DNA of 64,000 nt from Dioscorea cayenensis subsp. rotundata. Lineage: Eukaryota > Streptophyta > Magnoliopsida > Dioscoreales > Dioscoreaceae. The stretch lies in NCBI RefSeq assembly GCF_009730915.1, contig NC_052476.1, positions 1 to 64,000 on the forward strand. The letters run 5' to 3'. Below the pieces are notes generated by a model that saw nothing but the letters and a program-made list of their open reading frames with translations, was not told where the DNA came from and did no database searches. The translations under genes were made by a program, and so were the position numbers. This document shows positions 1 to 12,600 of the stretch, piece by piece (within the stretch, counting starts at the first letter, position 1; each line of letters starts with the position of its first letter).

Positions 1-160
1 ATGAATGTGATTTATAAATATTTTTTTTTTCTTAAACAATTGTGATAAAATGTAGTTTGTACTTTGTACATAAGCAATCAATGAACTTTACTGTCAAATA
101 TTTATTATAATAAATAAATGTATATTGTCTTAATAATAAATAAATAAATAACTAAACTAT

Positions 161-1366
161 CTAGGTCCATGTGCTTATGTGGAAGAGTGTGACGCCGTGC
201 TGTGCTATTTTGTTGGCTTGAATATTAGCCTCGTGATAAATATGGTGTACCTCGCATGTGGTTTCATTTAGCATTATTCACATCTCCTTGAAAGCCTCCG
301 CAAACATTGCTTGTGGAGGAAGCAAAGCTCTGGCCCATCTGATTACGCTGACAGCATTCCCTTCGATAAGTAACTTTGGATCATCATAAGTAGAAGGTAA
401 CAACTTTTTGAAACATATAATACCTTGTCTCAATCCTTCCACTTGAGCTGCTAGTGTGGGATCACTATTACCGTTACAATTACCATTACTACTTTCAATA
501 TTAACATTGCTCATAGGTCCTGCGTACGAAAGCAATGTCTCTCCATTACTATCGCGCAAAACACCGTCATACCCATAATCATAATTTCCATGGTCATCTC
601 CATGACCATCAAAATTGAGCTTAATCCAATTTTGTTGGGGTCTATTCCATGCTTTGCGATATTTACATGGGGCACGAGATCTACTTGTTAGGTAAGGACG
701 ACTCAAAATACTCTTCCTCAATCTTGTTACGTAAGTCACTGCAATTTTTCAAACAAACTCATTATAAGTTATTTTATATTGAAAACAATGTTCTCTGTTT
801 TAATTTAAGTATATTTATCAAATAATTCATTCACCTAATCATATCTCCTTTTGGTGGATGTGCAATCTTGTGGTCAACTTCAATTTTATTGAGTATTGAA
901 AAACCTAATTCAAAAGACAAACAAAATATTGGATATTTATTTAGAACTCAAGCCTTATTAATTATTTATAAAACACGTACAATTCATCGTGGAAAATAAA
1001 ATGATATAAGCTTGACAAACTTACTTGGTAAAAGTTCACTAAAATGCATCCCGGGATGAAGATTAAAGAATATCCAATGAAGATTGTTAAATGGCCAGCA
1101 ATCATCTCTTTTGTAAATGGCAAAATTAGCGTTCGACTCGTAGATTGCACGCATGTATCTCAATCTATCATTTATAATTAGCTTTTCTAGTTCATCATAT
1201 TCTGGCTCGGGTGGATTGGGTTGCTCTTTCAAATTGGCCCAATGATGCATAGATGTCCCTAGAATTATCAAGTTCTCCAACTTAGAAGGCACCAAATTCA
1301 CTTTCAAGTTCTAATAGATTGGCGACAAATTTGTATGAGGCACATGGTAGAAAAAACTCACACATC
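161..1366 (-). pseudogene. Broken third copy of the SRR1-RNase H gene
   Basis: This is a truncated relative of the genes at 9699-13120 and 47766-51126. Three pieces align in order on the minus strand: the end of SRR1-like domain 2 (about 1366-1025), a 70-nt exon (904-835) and the RNase H exon (738-161). Splice junctions match copy B exactly. Breaks: the SRR1 part stops near 1366 with no upstream exons; a 1-nt frameshift lies near 1310; about 34 nt are missing after the start of the RNase H exon; and a TGC-to-TGA change near 277 ends the frame about 38 codons early, although the rest still reads. The RNase H part keeps NFDG and QVEG but has IEGNA where active enzymes have an aspartate. It is most likely a pseudogene. 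Confidence 0.8.
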
Positions 1367-1834
1367 CTCACTTCATCACTGCAGCACAAAGGCCTCAATC
1401 AGCTAACATGAGCTTGCTTACTAACCTAATTGGATATTGAGCAAAATTCAACAGCAGTGAATCCACTGCCCTCATCCACTTGGCTACATCTGCCCTAGTT
1501 AAAAGATTTTCTCTTTTTTCCATTCATCATTATTGTATTTAAATTTATTCTTACCTTATTAGATCGAGATATTGAGTGTAGAATGCTAACCTTAAAAATA
1601 TAAAAAATAGAGGAGCAATCTGCTGTGACACATTCACTAAAAAAAAAAAATCCTTTTGTAGTTGATCATTTATTGGGAAAAATTGAAAAAGAGGGCAATT
1701 TAACAAACTTCTTGCTTTTCCTAAAGGATTAAAAAAAAACGCTCACGTGAAATTTAGCAAATCAAACAGCAAAAACAGTTGGCATGTTCAAGTACCGGAG
1801 CTAAACCAGAAAATACAATCAACTGGATCGATCT
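1367..1834. other. AT-rich spacer, nothing recognised
   Basis: No supported gene. The minus strand near 1440-1500 has a short open stretch without recognisable similarity. It separates the SRR1-RNase H remnant from the COG3-like remnant. Confidence 0.4.
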
Positions 1835-4800
1835 AAACAACAATATGGTTTTGACAAGCAAGATGTTGCTTTCAAAGGAGGATACCAGCTATTGAAAACA
1901 TCAGATATGTTATCACCCTGAGTAATGGAGGCATGAATGTGGATTACATAAAAAAAAAATGTGTTTAATTTCTTACTCAAGTCTTTTTCAAGCACTGAAG
2001 TAAACCACAAGAGGATAAAAATTGCAGTTGTAGACTCAGCAGCACACTCTAGCTTTGCTGGATAGGTCACATCTTTATTGCCATGCTGGTAATTACTGAT
2101 TAGCAAGCTGCCAAATAAAAAAAAAAAAGGACAACAAAAATTATGGGAATGCTGAGAACCAGAATTTAAGATTCTACTGCTTGATCAATCTAAATAATTA
2201 TCCAAGCCACTCATCTTGGCAAAAAATCTAAATAATTATCCAAGGAAAATAGAAGTCGATCTCTTGGAAAAGGCAAGCACAAATAACAATACAAACAGAC
2301 AAAAAAAACATTAGAGAGCATCCTACAAGCTTACAGCTTGAAAGCAAAGATGGAGAAAAAGACCCAGAAACAATAAGCTTTACCTCATCTGAATATATGC
2401 TCTGGCAAAAATTGTCAAACGCTCACGAATATCTGCTAGGATTCCAAGTGCAGTGGGACAGAGTCCTCCAAGTGATTCACTTCAAGGATATCAACAAATT
2501 TACATTGTTGATGAAGTCTTTGCTTCATGTATCATTTCATATTTGGACCGTCGATTATCATACAAATATGTGCACATGCAAATTCCACCTTTACATAAGA
2601 TGCACAATTCTTCTGAAAAACTGAAATCCTACAAAAAGAAATTACAATTCTTGATTTTGGAATGAGAGCACTACAATGATCTCAGGTAAATTAGCAGTCA
2701 ATTTAAAGTTCAGGGAGAAATTTTGTTTATTTATTTATTGTTATTATTTTGATAAATATGAACAAACCACAACCCTCAACCCTCAATGATCATTGTTGTG
2801 AGAGGAAATTGAACCCTCAACCTCTCACTTGAGAGAAAAAAAAAAAAGAGTTACCACTTTCTTATTTTCCTACACAAGAAACTACAATTCTTAATTTGGA
2901 ATGAGAGCACTACAATGATCCCAGGTAAATCAGCACTCAATATTTAAAGTTCAAGAGCTAGAGGAATTTTTATATATTTTTTATTGTTTTATTCATTTAT
3001 TTTTATTTACAGTGGTGGGAAACTGCATGTTTATGGGAATTAAATATATTTTGAAAATTACAAAACTGAGAGCCTTTGGCAAGTCAATAGGGCTGACAGA
3101 ATTTATTTACCATGGAAGCAAGGCTGAGCTGCTAAATATGCATTAGAAGCTGGGTAAAATGAACTTACAGAAGATCCATTAAAGGAGCCAAACTTGAGGC
3201 ATCGATCAGTGGAAAGAAGTAGATGGAAAGCACTGATGAAAGAGTTTATGCTCAAGCTGACAAACCTGGTGAATATCATAGCATGAGTTTCACATTGCAA
3301 AACGTAATCAATAAAATAATCAGGCCAATAATAATAAAAATTGCAGAAAATTAAATGCTAAATTTGCACAGAAGGTTGGCCGTTTAAATATTATTAGAAG
3401 TAGAATTCACATATGTAAAGCAAAGCACAAAAGCAATTTAAGACAAGGAAGCAACGAAGAAGAAGATATGGGAAGCAACATAGAATACAATTAACTGCTA
3501 GACTGTCTTCAAGTTGTCATGTGAAAGGTCTAATAACTGTTTACAAATATCTAAAAACTCTTTTACAGCTACATAGGACCATAAATTATTGACTTTGGGA
3601 GACCATAACATTTTAAAACTAAGCAGCAAAACACATGCTCAAAATCTTTCTCGTTGCATTCCACAAAAACAAAAGTGAAATCTCTTGATATAGTTTTGAA
3701 GGTTGATACTCATAGCCATCTAATATTAAATTACAAGTTAGTACGGAGAAAATAGGATGAGAGATCTTGCATAGATTGCGAGTGTCAATGGACATGTCAG
3801 TCTTCAATATCATGGCCTCTTAACATTCTATTCCACTGATTGCAATATCAACTAGAACCTTCATGGTGAATCATCTACACAAATAAATTATTAAGGTCAA
3901 GCATAATTATTTTAATGAGCAGAAATTCTGTGTGAATATAATGTCACTCAGGTGAAAAAGACAACCTTTTCTCCACCAACTAGATCCTACAATAATGTTG
4001 TTTACTCATAAAACAAGCGGTGGTCCATATATTTCCATTTGTCAAAAAGGATTATCAAAATAAAAAGAATTGGAATTGGAATCACCTGCATAAGATATGC
4101 ACATCCGGAACGACTTTAACGAGGGCAATGCCTCTTTTCTTGAAAACTCAGAGATCCGCTGCTGCACAATCCCTTTTATCTAAATATCATTCACAGCTAG
4201 CTCAGGTTATGTCAGTGTAAATAAAATTGATTAAATAAATGGCCATCCCCATCAACTTAATAGACATAGTCTCTCTGGTCACAGTATAATTTGTGGCATT
4301 CTGCAAGAATATCTGAATATTCTTTCCTTGATGATCTACTCGATTTCTTTCAGCATGTATGGTCTTTAACTGCAAAAGATGAAACAGAATTAATAGACAT
4401 TATCATTTGGAATTATGTGAATGATGGGAAGCCAGTGCTACTTATTTTTTTATTTGTTTTAAATTCTTTTTACTCAGACAAATATCAGCCAACTTTGCAG
4501 AGTTCCCCTTACAAATTTCACTGGACTATCTCATACAGTTTCTCATGTTTTGACAACATCAACGGCGCACTCATACACACACACACACTGAGCTAGCTCA
4601 GGTTATGTTTTTACAAAATCAAATCACTAACTATAAGCAAGCTTTGGTAATTAGTTCAATATTTGTCTAACAAATGATAAATAGTGACAATCTCAAGGAC
4701 GACATTAAATAATGGACTGCCATCAAATGATTGGCAAAAGAGTCAAAAGGGTTATAGGTCATAGCTCAAACCTTACATTCTCCAATTCATCAAAATAGTC

Positions 4801-4866
4801 GTGCTTGCTTCCAAGTGCATCCGCAAAATCTATCAATATTTGTTTCTCCAACAACTCAACAGCCAC
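1835..4866 (-). pseudogene. Remnant of COG3-like Golgi tethering complex gene
   Basis: Minus-strand exon pieces line up in order with plant conserved oligomeric Golgi complex subunit 3, which helps tether retrograde vesicles at the Golgi. Pieces: 4866-4777 (LIDFADALGSKHDYFDELEN), about 4368-4270 (SSRKEYSDILAECHKLYC), about 4190-4088 (IKGIVQQRISEF and SGCAYLMQ, joined by a 1-nt frameshift), 3265-3169 (VCQLEHKLFHQCFPS), 2535-2384 (CKFVDILEV and ALGILADIRERLTIFAR) and 2108-1835 (DVTYPAKLE and DVFNSWYPPLKATSCLSK). Several splice sites survive, but frameshifts occur inside at least three pieces. The N-terminal exons and the conserved C-terminal third are missing. Intervening bases are AT-rich intron-like DNA. 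I infer a pseudogene; the family assignment rests on recalled motifs. Confidence 0.7.
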
Positions 4867-6135
4867 ATAAATTTAAAACAACTGTCTGGATAAATAACAC
4901 AATCTGCAAATCCATGAGTTAAGTTATTATTGGGTTTGAGATATAAGGAACACAAAATTCAAAAAGAAAAAGTGTAGGCAATGGAAATCATTATAAATGA
5001 ATAATTGAAGGCTTTAACAGGATGATATTCCTTTAATTATATAGGAATGATCACATTCCAATGTTATAAAGAACATAAGTTCATTTAGGAATAAATCTTG
5101 CATTAACTAGTAAAAAACTTTTACAACATAATCAGATAAGACATAAACAAGAAGTAAACTGAGTCATGTAGGTATTAGTTTTGCAAAAACTCAACAACTT
5201 CAATCTATGCCAATTTTCTAAAATGTTATAGAGCATAAAAACATAGGGGAATTAGTCATGCATTTCTGCATTATTGATGCATCAGTGCTTCTCCTTGGTG
5301 AATTTAAATCCAACCCCAGAAACAGGCTAATCATCATTTGAGTTTGAGATGTAAAATTAGTTGTTTTATAGAACAGAAGGAAACGGAGAATGAATTTTCA
5401 TAGACTTAGAAATAACATACATAGACTAGCATCTTTTGACAATTGTGCCATAAAAAAACAGACAATAAGATGGCATTGCACTTCACATCTAGCTTCTAAG
5501 CAACAAAACAAAGCTGCATAAGATGAAAATGCGTTCTTCCACATATATTGCATGCTGAACACTCTGGAAAAGAGAAGAGAAAAGCATGAGTCAAGCTCCA
5601 TCCATCCTGTTTACAAAAAGGCAGAATAAAACCATTAAATACTAGAATAATATAGCCTATCTAAACATAAACTCAAAGTAGAGATGCCAAAAGAACAAAT
5701 TACTCTGAAACAGAGCTGTGGTATTCTAACTGTTTGGGACCTCCAGACAAATCTGCATTAATCTTGTCAGGATCGAGAGACACACACTAAGAATTCTCAG
5801 TAAAGTTCACTCACACACCAGAGTCCCAACAATGAAATGTAATCTCACACTAAAGAAGAAGAACTGAGATGAAAATTCACACAGAAAAGCACTCTCTACT
5901 TCATTCATTCATTACTCAGTCATTTAAACAAACACATAACAGACATACACTCAGTCATTTAAACAAACACATAGCAGACATACTTGTCTGGAATCACACT
6001 AGCATACATGCTAAAACAAACAAACAACTTCTAATACAGTAACAACAACTTTAAGCATCTAAACAAGTAACTAGAAACAAATACAAGACAATTCAGCAGG
6101 TCTTGGTTCCAAAGCACAACTGTGTCATTGACATT
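4867..6135. other. Intron-like or intergenic AT-rich DNA
   Basis: No gene supported. A minus-strand stretch near 5780-5705 has coding-like composition (INADLSGG) but no clear boundaries. It could belong to the COG3-like remnant or to the unidentified gene at 6136-6612. Confidence 0.3.
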
Positions 6136-6612
6136 CACATAGTTACCTGCAATGTAGATACTCTGATCACCTTCAATCTCCAACAAATCTATCATAAGAA
6201 CAGAAGCCAAAACAAGTTTTCATCCTAATGCACAATTATGTTGTTGGAGGCACCTATTTTCAGCAGAACAAACCAGGCGGAGATAGATCACAACATAATT
6301 GTCATAATATCATCAGCAGCCGCCAAAAAATAAAAAATAAAAAATAAAATAATAATAATAATAACATTCTGCCGTAATGATCATCATATCTCCAAACTTC
6401 CTGGAACCCATCTAATGTGGGATTTACATGCGTCTGGACCTGTATTAAGATCAAGAAGATAACACTGAGCGAAACAATAGAATAAACATCAAGCAAGCAA
6501 AAAAAAGTACACAAACCTCAAGACAAGCAGGATACATAAGCTCCCAGGCCCAGGAGGGATAAGAAGCCTCGTTCCTCCCCTCCTCTCTTCGGCTGCAGAC
6601 GTACTCCCTTCC
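6136..6612 (-). other. Exons of an unidentified gene
   Basis: Two minus-strand blocks behave like consecutive exons. Block 6612-6517 follows TGCAG and ends before GTTTGTG; it encodes 32 residues, including SYPSWAWELMYPACLE. Block 6439-about 6367 follows ATACAG and encodes VQTHVNPTLDG, then EVWRYDDHYGRM. Both are in frame 0 and would join directly. A third possible piece near 6185-6145 (LEIEGDQSIYIAG) ends at a GTAAC donor. The high Trp/Tyr content and intact junctions suggest real coding sequence, but I do not recognise the protein. No start codon or terminal exon was found, so it may be a partial or dead gene. Confidence 0.35.
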
Positions 6613-7361
6613 CTGCACAAAACAACCAAGGAGGTTGCATTATTAATATATTGCACATCTGATTCACATCACAAACACCAAAAACAAAACAAAAAAAAAC
6701 TACAAATTAAATCCTAAAAACACCACTATTGAATTCCTAGGAAAACAAAGTAAATAAAAAAAAATCAGTCAATAAATCAATAAACCCCAAATCCCATCCC
6801 CTGCTCCACAGTCAAACCCCGTTCAAAACAGCAGAATCGCCCGGAAAACAACACTTTTGAGGCCAAATCCACAAAAACTGAACAACATGAAAAAGGGATG
6901 AATAGAGTAAAATAAAGCAAACCCTGAATCTAATAATATAATAATACAGTGATAAATAAATAAATAAGAACCAAAGGTGGTGATCATTTGGCTAACAATT
7001 AAACCAGTCAACCCAATCAAATAAATTCCAAAGAAGATCAATTTGTCATGAAAACAAACATTAAAAAAAAAAAAAACTTGAAAACAAAAAATATTAAAGA
7101 CGAGAGAGAGAGAGTCTAAAAAAACCAAAGGCAGCAGGAAAGGCTCATTCAAAGTTTATGTTTCTCATCTCTCACTGGATATTTCTGGTCATTGCTTGAC
7201 CATCATTTGGACCAAAAATGTGGAACATATTCTCTTAACAGACTCCTCATCACATTGTTTGCATTTCAAAGACCAATTTTATCAATGAATGTATTAAATC
7301 CAACCACCTTCACCACCACCATAACAAAAAATTATCAAACTGTTCATCACATCATTCCACA
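6613..7361. other. AT-rich spacer with a GA microsatellite
   Basis: No gene supported. A short GA run lies near 7101-7112. The minus-strand open frame across 6823-7152 is Phe/Leu/Ile-rich, as expected from A-rich DNA, and shows no domain. Confidence 0.4.
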
Positions 7362-7649
7362 GTGACCGACCCTCAAATGGTGAAATATATTTGCAGCAGG
7401 TGTGGGCGCGAGTTTGAGTCTCTTGACAAACTTAATGCCCACACTAACAAAAGGCCAAGATGTGATCAAAAACCCACCAAAAAAAACACAATGGGGGATG
7501 AATCACCAGCAACTCCAGGGACACCAGCGACCGGGAGTTCTGAAAGCCCGGATAACTCAGGAAATTCTGGAAATTCTGGAAACTCCGGAAGCTCCGGAGG
7601 GGCTGCTGCCGTGGCTTCTCAAGAGAAGAAGAACACCCCAGAAAATTGA
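7362..7649 (+). CDS. Small single zinc-finger (C2HC-like) protein
   Basis: A 95-codon intronless frame. Residues 9-37 contain YICSRCGREF, then LNAHTNKRPRC. This fits one zinc-binding unit with spacing C-x2-C-x12-H-x6-C, that is, a C2H2 finger whose last histidine is cysteine. The rest is low complexity: a Pro/Thr/Ser segment, a repeated Asn-Ser-Gly tract (about residues 66-78) and a Lys-rich tail. The start is the first ATG in frame, 1 nt downstream of GTGACCG. No clear TATA box was seen. The 3' side is AT-rich up to the copia fragment at 7815. It may be a young small gene, a gene fragment or a chance frame. A nucleic-acid-binding role would be inferred from the finger alone. Confidence 0.4.
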   Translation: MTDPQMVKYICSRCGREFESLDKLNAHTNKRPRCDQKPTKKNTMGDESPATPGTPATGSSESPDNSGNSGNSGNSGSSGGAAAVASQEKKNTPEN

Positions 7650-7814
7650 CTTATAGGGCCTAGTTTAAGATTTTAATTAAGTTTTTTTCTTGTCATTTGG
7701 CTTGTATGGTGTCATTTGGCTTATATGGCCAACTAGTAGTTTGAGTACTTTAATTATGTCAGTGTTACTTTATGTTACAGTATTTTGATCTTAAAAATTA
7801 AGCAAAATTTCCAA

Positions 7815-9445
7815 TTCCTGGTTTACCAAACCTTTGAATTCCTTTCCGAATAACAATTCAACTGATTCATTTGACTAAAATAGAACAATTACAAAAGAAA
7901 AGAGGGTATTGGCAATAAATTTAATGAAAACAATGGTGAACTTGTTTAACTTCAATAAAAATCTTGTTTATCCACTTAACAAAATTGAAAAAATTCTTTA
8001 AAGTGAAAGATGCATCTCTCTTATTTGAGAGTAAGAAAGTCCAGTTAGCTCTACTGAAATCATCAACAATTGTGAGAAAATATTTATAACCCTCATGTGT
8101 GGGAGTGTGATAAGGTCCCCAAGTGTCAATGTGAATCAATTCAAAAACTAAAGAAGAATAAATTTGACTTTTAGGGAATGGCAATTTATGTTGTCTAGCT
8201 TGTGGACAAATATCACAAGAACTAATTGAACATGAATCATTCCCAGAATTCAGTAAATAAAGCTGTTTCAATTTAAGAAAAGGAAGATGTCCAAGTCTGT
8301 TGTGCCACAAAACAGAACTAGAACAAACAATTGAATTAGAAACTGGAAAAGAAATGTCTGTAGACAGAAAACTATTCTGTGAATTGACAGTGTCAATCAC
8401 TGGATTGCAGGATTGAGTAGATTGCAATTCTCCTTGATGAGAGTGTAGTAGAAATAATCCATTGCAATATTTACCAAGAACTAGTGACCTCTTCAGTGAA
8501 GGGGCCTGTAAAATACACAATTCAGGTGTAAAGACAACTTGGCAATTCAGTTGTTGCATCAATTTTCCTATGGATAGAAGATTATAATTGAAAGAAGGAA
8601 CATATAGTGAAAATTACTATATAGATAAAGGATCAAACAAAGGACAAATTTCTTATTCACATCAAGAGCTAAAACACTCTTCATAACTCAGGATAATTCA
8701 TACAACCTTGAAGATCTCAATGAAAACAGAAAACAGTAACAACATTACACATCTCTGAAAAAACACAAGATATTTATTACATATAAACTTTAGTACCCAA
8801 AATGAAACGAATCAGCTTAGTCACCACAGCACGCGTCTGCACTGGATCCATTCAACCTCTTAAGCCATCCTGCCTCGAACTAACACCAAAGCTTGATGTT
8901 GATTAAATCCCAGCCGTTCACTTATTCATCTAATATTTGCTTCTGCTGTTGCCTCGAACTTAAACACATCTCTCTGATAGATCAGATCTGGACCATACAA
9001 TCAACCCCGATGCTTGAATTAACTTCTGCCTAGGACTTACACTTTTCCTTGATCAAATCAATCTCAGCCTTTGATTCTTTTCCAGCCAAAACTCCAACTG
9101 TTTTAACAGACTTTTGAATACTTGAAATGACGAACTTACCCCTCTGAACACATTTCAATCTGAAAATCTGAAATCTCTGTCAATCTCCAGCACCATAGTC
9201 TTCTCTTCCTATCAACAATATCAAACCACTTCAATCACAAACTAACATATAGAACTTCACAGATCAAAAAAATTATCTGTTAACCTAATTGTGCCAAATT
9301 ATGTGATAGTAATTTCATGACCATTGGGCAAAGAGATTTGGAAAGAAATAGGCAAAGAAACAAGTGATTCAAAAAGATTTGGATTATGACACATATGATC
9401 GCTACAGTTTGATTCCACCAATCCTACTCCTACAACGACTAGAAT
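7815..9445 (-). mobile_element. Ty1/copia fragment upstream of SRR1 copy A
   Basis: Minus-strand remnant of a copia polyprotein. In order: protease end (SDHMCHNPNLFE, about 9425-9290), an inserted block (8617-9268), the pre-integrase zinc region (WHNRLGHLPF and CDICPQARQHKLPFP, about 8320-8150) and the integrase start (HIDTWGPY, TIVDDFSRA, about 8140-8030). The frame then runs into unrelated sequence near 7985. Reverse transcriptase and LTRs are absent. Related copies lie at 30697-32139 and 43391-47525. The deletion junction near 7985 is shared with the 30697 copy but not with the 43391 copy. The fragment ends about 180 bp before the TATA box of copy A. Confidence 0.8.
8617..9268. mobile_element. 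652-bp insertion inside the copia fragment
   Basis: The copia frame breaks at AAAATTA (8610-8616) and resumes after a second AAAATTA (9269-9275). Reading across one copy of this 7-bp repeat rejoins the protease end to the pre-integrase frame, so the repeat behaves as a target-site duplication. The plus-strand right end is A-rich. No terminal inverted repeats or TG/CA LTR ends are visible. Inside, units starting GCCTCGAACT recur at roughly 70-bp spacing. The class is unresolved. The same insertion sits in the copies at 30697-32139 and 43391-47525, so it predates their separation. Confidence 0.55.
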
Positions 9446-9625
9446 TTTACTCTTTGTGATTGTTTGACTTGTAAATAAAATGAATATTAGATTACAGTAA
9501 TGTATAATTAATATTATGTCATGAATGAATATTAAATCCTACTCTTGCTCAAAGTGGGACTCTGACTCCAATTTGATCTAGCTCCTTGTTCTACTCTTTC
9601 ACAGACAAAGACCCAATTCATTGCC

Positions 9626-9635
9626 TATATATATA
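9626..9635 (+). promoter_or_regulatory. TATA box of SRR1 copy A
   Basis: TATATATATA lies 64 bp upstream of the conserved ATG at 9699. The same box is conserved in copy B (47698-47706). Confidence 0.5.
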
Positions 9636-9698
9636 CTGTTAATCCAAGGCAAATAATAACACTATTATATGGTTTTGAGAGGTGCATTATCGTTAAAC

Positions 9699-12600
9699 AT
9701 GGAAGTTGATGGAGAATATACTGCTTTAATGAAAGACATGGATTATGCTCTTGAACAGGTCCGAGCATCCAAATTCTTGGCTGATCTCATCAATCAGATT
9801 CAAGAAAAACCTGAGATTGTTTCAAGCTTCAAAGGAAGACCTATGGTTGTGTATGGACTTGGCAGCATCCAATTTAATTATGCTGCAAAGTTCCAACTCT
9901 CTCTTGCTCTTCTCTTAAGGGAAGTGATGGCGTTGGAGATTCAAAAAGATCAAATCACTATATGTTGTGATGATATTACACTGACACCTGCTGAAGAAAA
10001 AGTCATCAAAGCCTATGGATGTCATATTGTTCTTGTAACTGATGGTCGTTTTAGATGGGCTGTTGTTGATGAACCTACTGTCTTCTTCCTTCCCTTCACA
10101 AGACCTGAAGTTTTGGGAGATTTATTGCATATGAATTGGTGTCCATCACGACTGGAAAAGATATTGATCTTGGGAAGAAACTTGAAATCCATGTCTGAAA
10201 CTTTAGATCCAATGGTATCCTACAGGGAAGGACATTATCCCAAGATGACAATAAAAAAAGTATCATATATAATAGACAGACTGAGATACATTTGGGGCAT
10301 AAAGGAGCACACTAAGGTGTTCAAGATCACAAACAAATCACCATCATCACCAGAAAGTAAATCCCAAGATTACAACCCTGAAGAAATTTTCCAAAACTTG
10401 TGCTGGCACGTGTTCAATATTAAACGGCTTAAGAGCATTCATGACATGGATATTTTGTTACCAAGTAAGGCCTCATTTTAGTTTTTTTTTTCTTTAATTC
10501 TAATGATACACCACTAATTAAAGACATTCATACCTTATTATTATTATTATTATTATATATTGTTACATATTTTTCTAATTTTACTTTTTGATTTTTTTTT
10601 TCTTTTATTTGAAGGTGTTAAAATTTGTTTCAAGTGGGTGGATAAGGATGAGAGGTATGAACTATTACTTAATTTCTTGTTTACTTCATAATCATCATTT
10701 CACCCAAAGTGCTCACTGCTTATATAAGTTTACTTTATTTATTTATTTTATTTTAAAAGTGGATAAATAACATGTAATAAAATAAAAGCACAAATTATAT
10801 AAATTTATATTTATTTTCAAATTCTAATCTCACGGGTAAAATGACATCATTTTTAGCTTTTACAAATACACTAATTTGGATACTTGTTTTGTATATATAC
10901 GAGTATATGTATAATATTGTTAGATTTACACTTTTTTTTTAATTTCATTATGAAAAAGGGGTTATAGATCAATTGTTTGATATTCATAATCTCTAGATTT
11001 TTTTTAACTAATCGCCAATATTTATAATTTAAGAAAAATGCAAATTCTTAACTTTTTATATAACATCTTTCATTATTTTATTTTATTTTATTTATGAACC
11101 ATCTTTCAATTTATCTAAGAAGCTTTTTGTTTTAAAGGAAAAAGATTGATGATATTGTGGTTTATATTTACATTTTTACGGTTTTTATTTATAAAAAGAC
11201 CAAAGTGTTAGTTGTATTCATAATTTTGAATTTATTGTTTAAAAATATGAAATTATTTTAATTTGTTTCATGAAATTATGATTTTAAATTATACTTAAGT
11301 GGATGTATTTTACAAACCTAACCAATTGGTAAATAATTAAAGAAAACTTTGAAGCTAATAATGCCTTGTTGTGTTTGAATAAATAAATAAATAACAAAGG
11401 CCTTTTTATATTAAATTGATCCTAAATGTAAAAATTGTTCACAAAAGTAAGGCATTCTATCCAAAGAAAAATAATACTCAAGATTTTCTACTTATTGATA
11501 ATACCCTTACCGCATGGATGAAGAAGATGTCAAGAATTAGTGAAGCCGCAACATGAGATGGAGATCACTAAGTTTGAGTCGAGAGATTCTCGAATACTAT
11601 CATGAGCTCGACGTGATCAGTTGGAGAAAAATAATTTATTGAAAACCCGAAATATCACGCCGCCTCGATCTGAAGAGAAAAATTCAAATGATAATTTACG
11701 CACTTGGTAGCTTGGAGTACTCGTTTGCTTCTCAATATCAATTTGCTTTGGCTTTATTAATGAGGGAAGACATTGATATGTTGAGAATTGGAAAAATAGA
11801 AGTGTTTGATCCATGTATTACTCCAGTAGATGCTAACTTGATTCAATCATTTGGATGCAATGTGCTTTCGTTAATGAGTTTGCTAGAAGAAGAGTGGAGA
11901 AAGCCAACATTCTTTTTCTACCATATGCCCCATACAAACTTTGTCGCCAATGTATTGAAGTGAATCGGGTGCCTTCTAAGTCGAGCGAATCCTGATAATT
12001 CGGGACATCTATGCATCATTGGGCCAATTTGAAGGAGCAAACCCGATCCACCCCGAGCCGTATATATGATGAACTAGAAAAGCTAGTTATAAATGATAGA
12101 TTGAGATACATCGCTGCAATCTACTTAGTCGAGTGCTAATTTTGCCATTTACAAAAGGGATGATTATCGGCCATTTAACAATCTTCATTGGATATTCTTT
12201 AATCTGCATCCCGGATCGATTTTTGAATGAACTTTTTACCAAGTAGTTTGTCAAGCTTTTATATCATTTTATTTTCCACAATGAATTTGTATGTGTTTAT
12301 AGAACAATTATTAAGGCTTGAGTTCTAAATAAATATCCAATATTTTGTTTGTCTTTTGAATTAGGTTTTTCGATACTCAATAAAATTGAAGTTGACCATG
12401 ATATTGCGATCCACCGTATGGGAGATATAATTAGGTGAATGAATTATTTGATAAATATAATTAAATTAAAAACAGTACATTGTTTTCAATATAAAATAAC
12501 TTATAATGAGTTTGTTTGAAAAATTGCGAGGACTTACGTAATAAGATTGAGTGAAGAGTACTTTTGAGTCATTCTTACCTAACCAGCAAGAGAGAAATAG

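Noticed and set aside
8617..9268. Solo LTR in the copia fragment
   Set aside because: With the 7-bp duplication as boundaries the insert lacks TG/CA termini, so a solo LTR is not supported.
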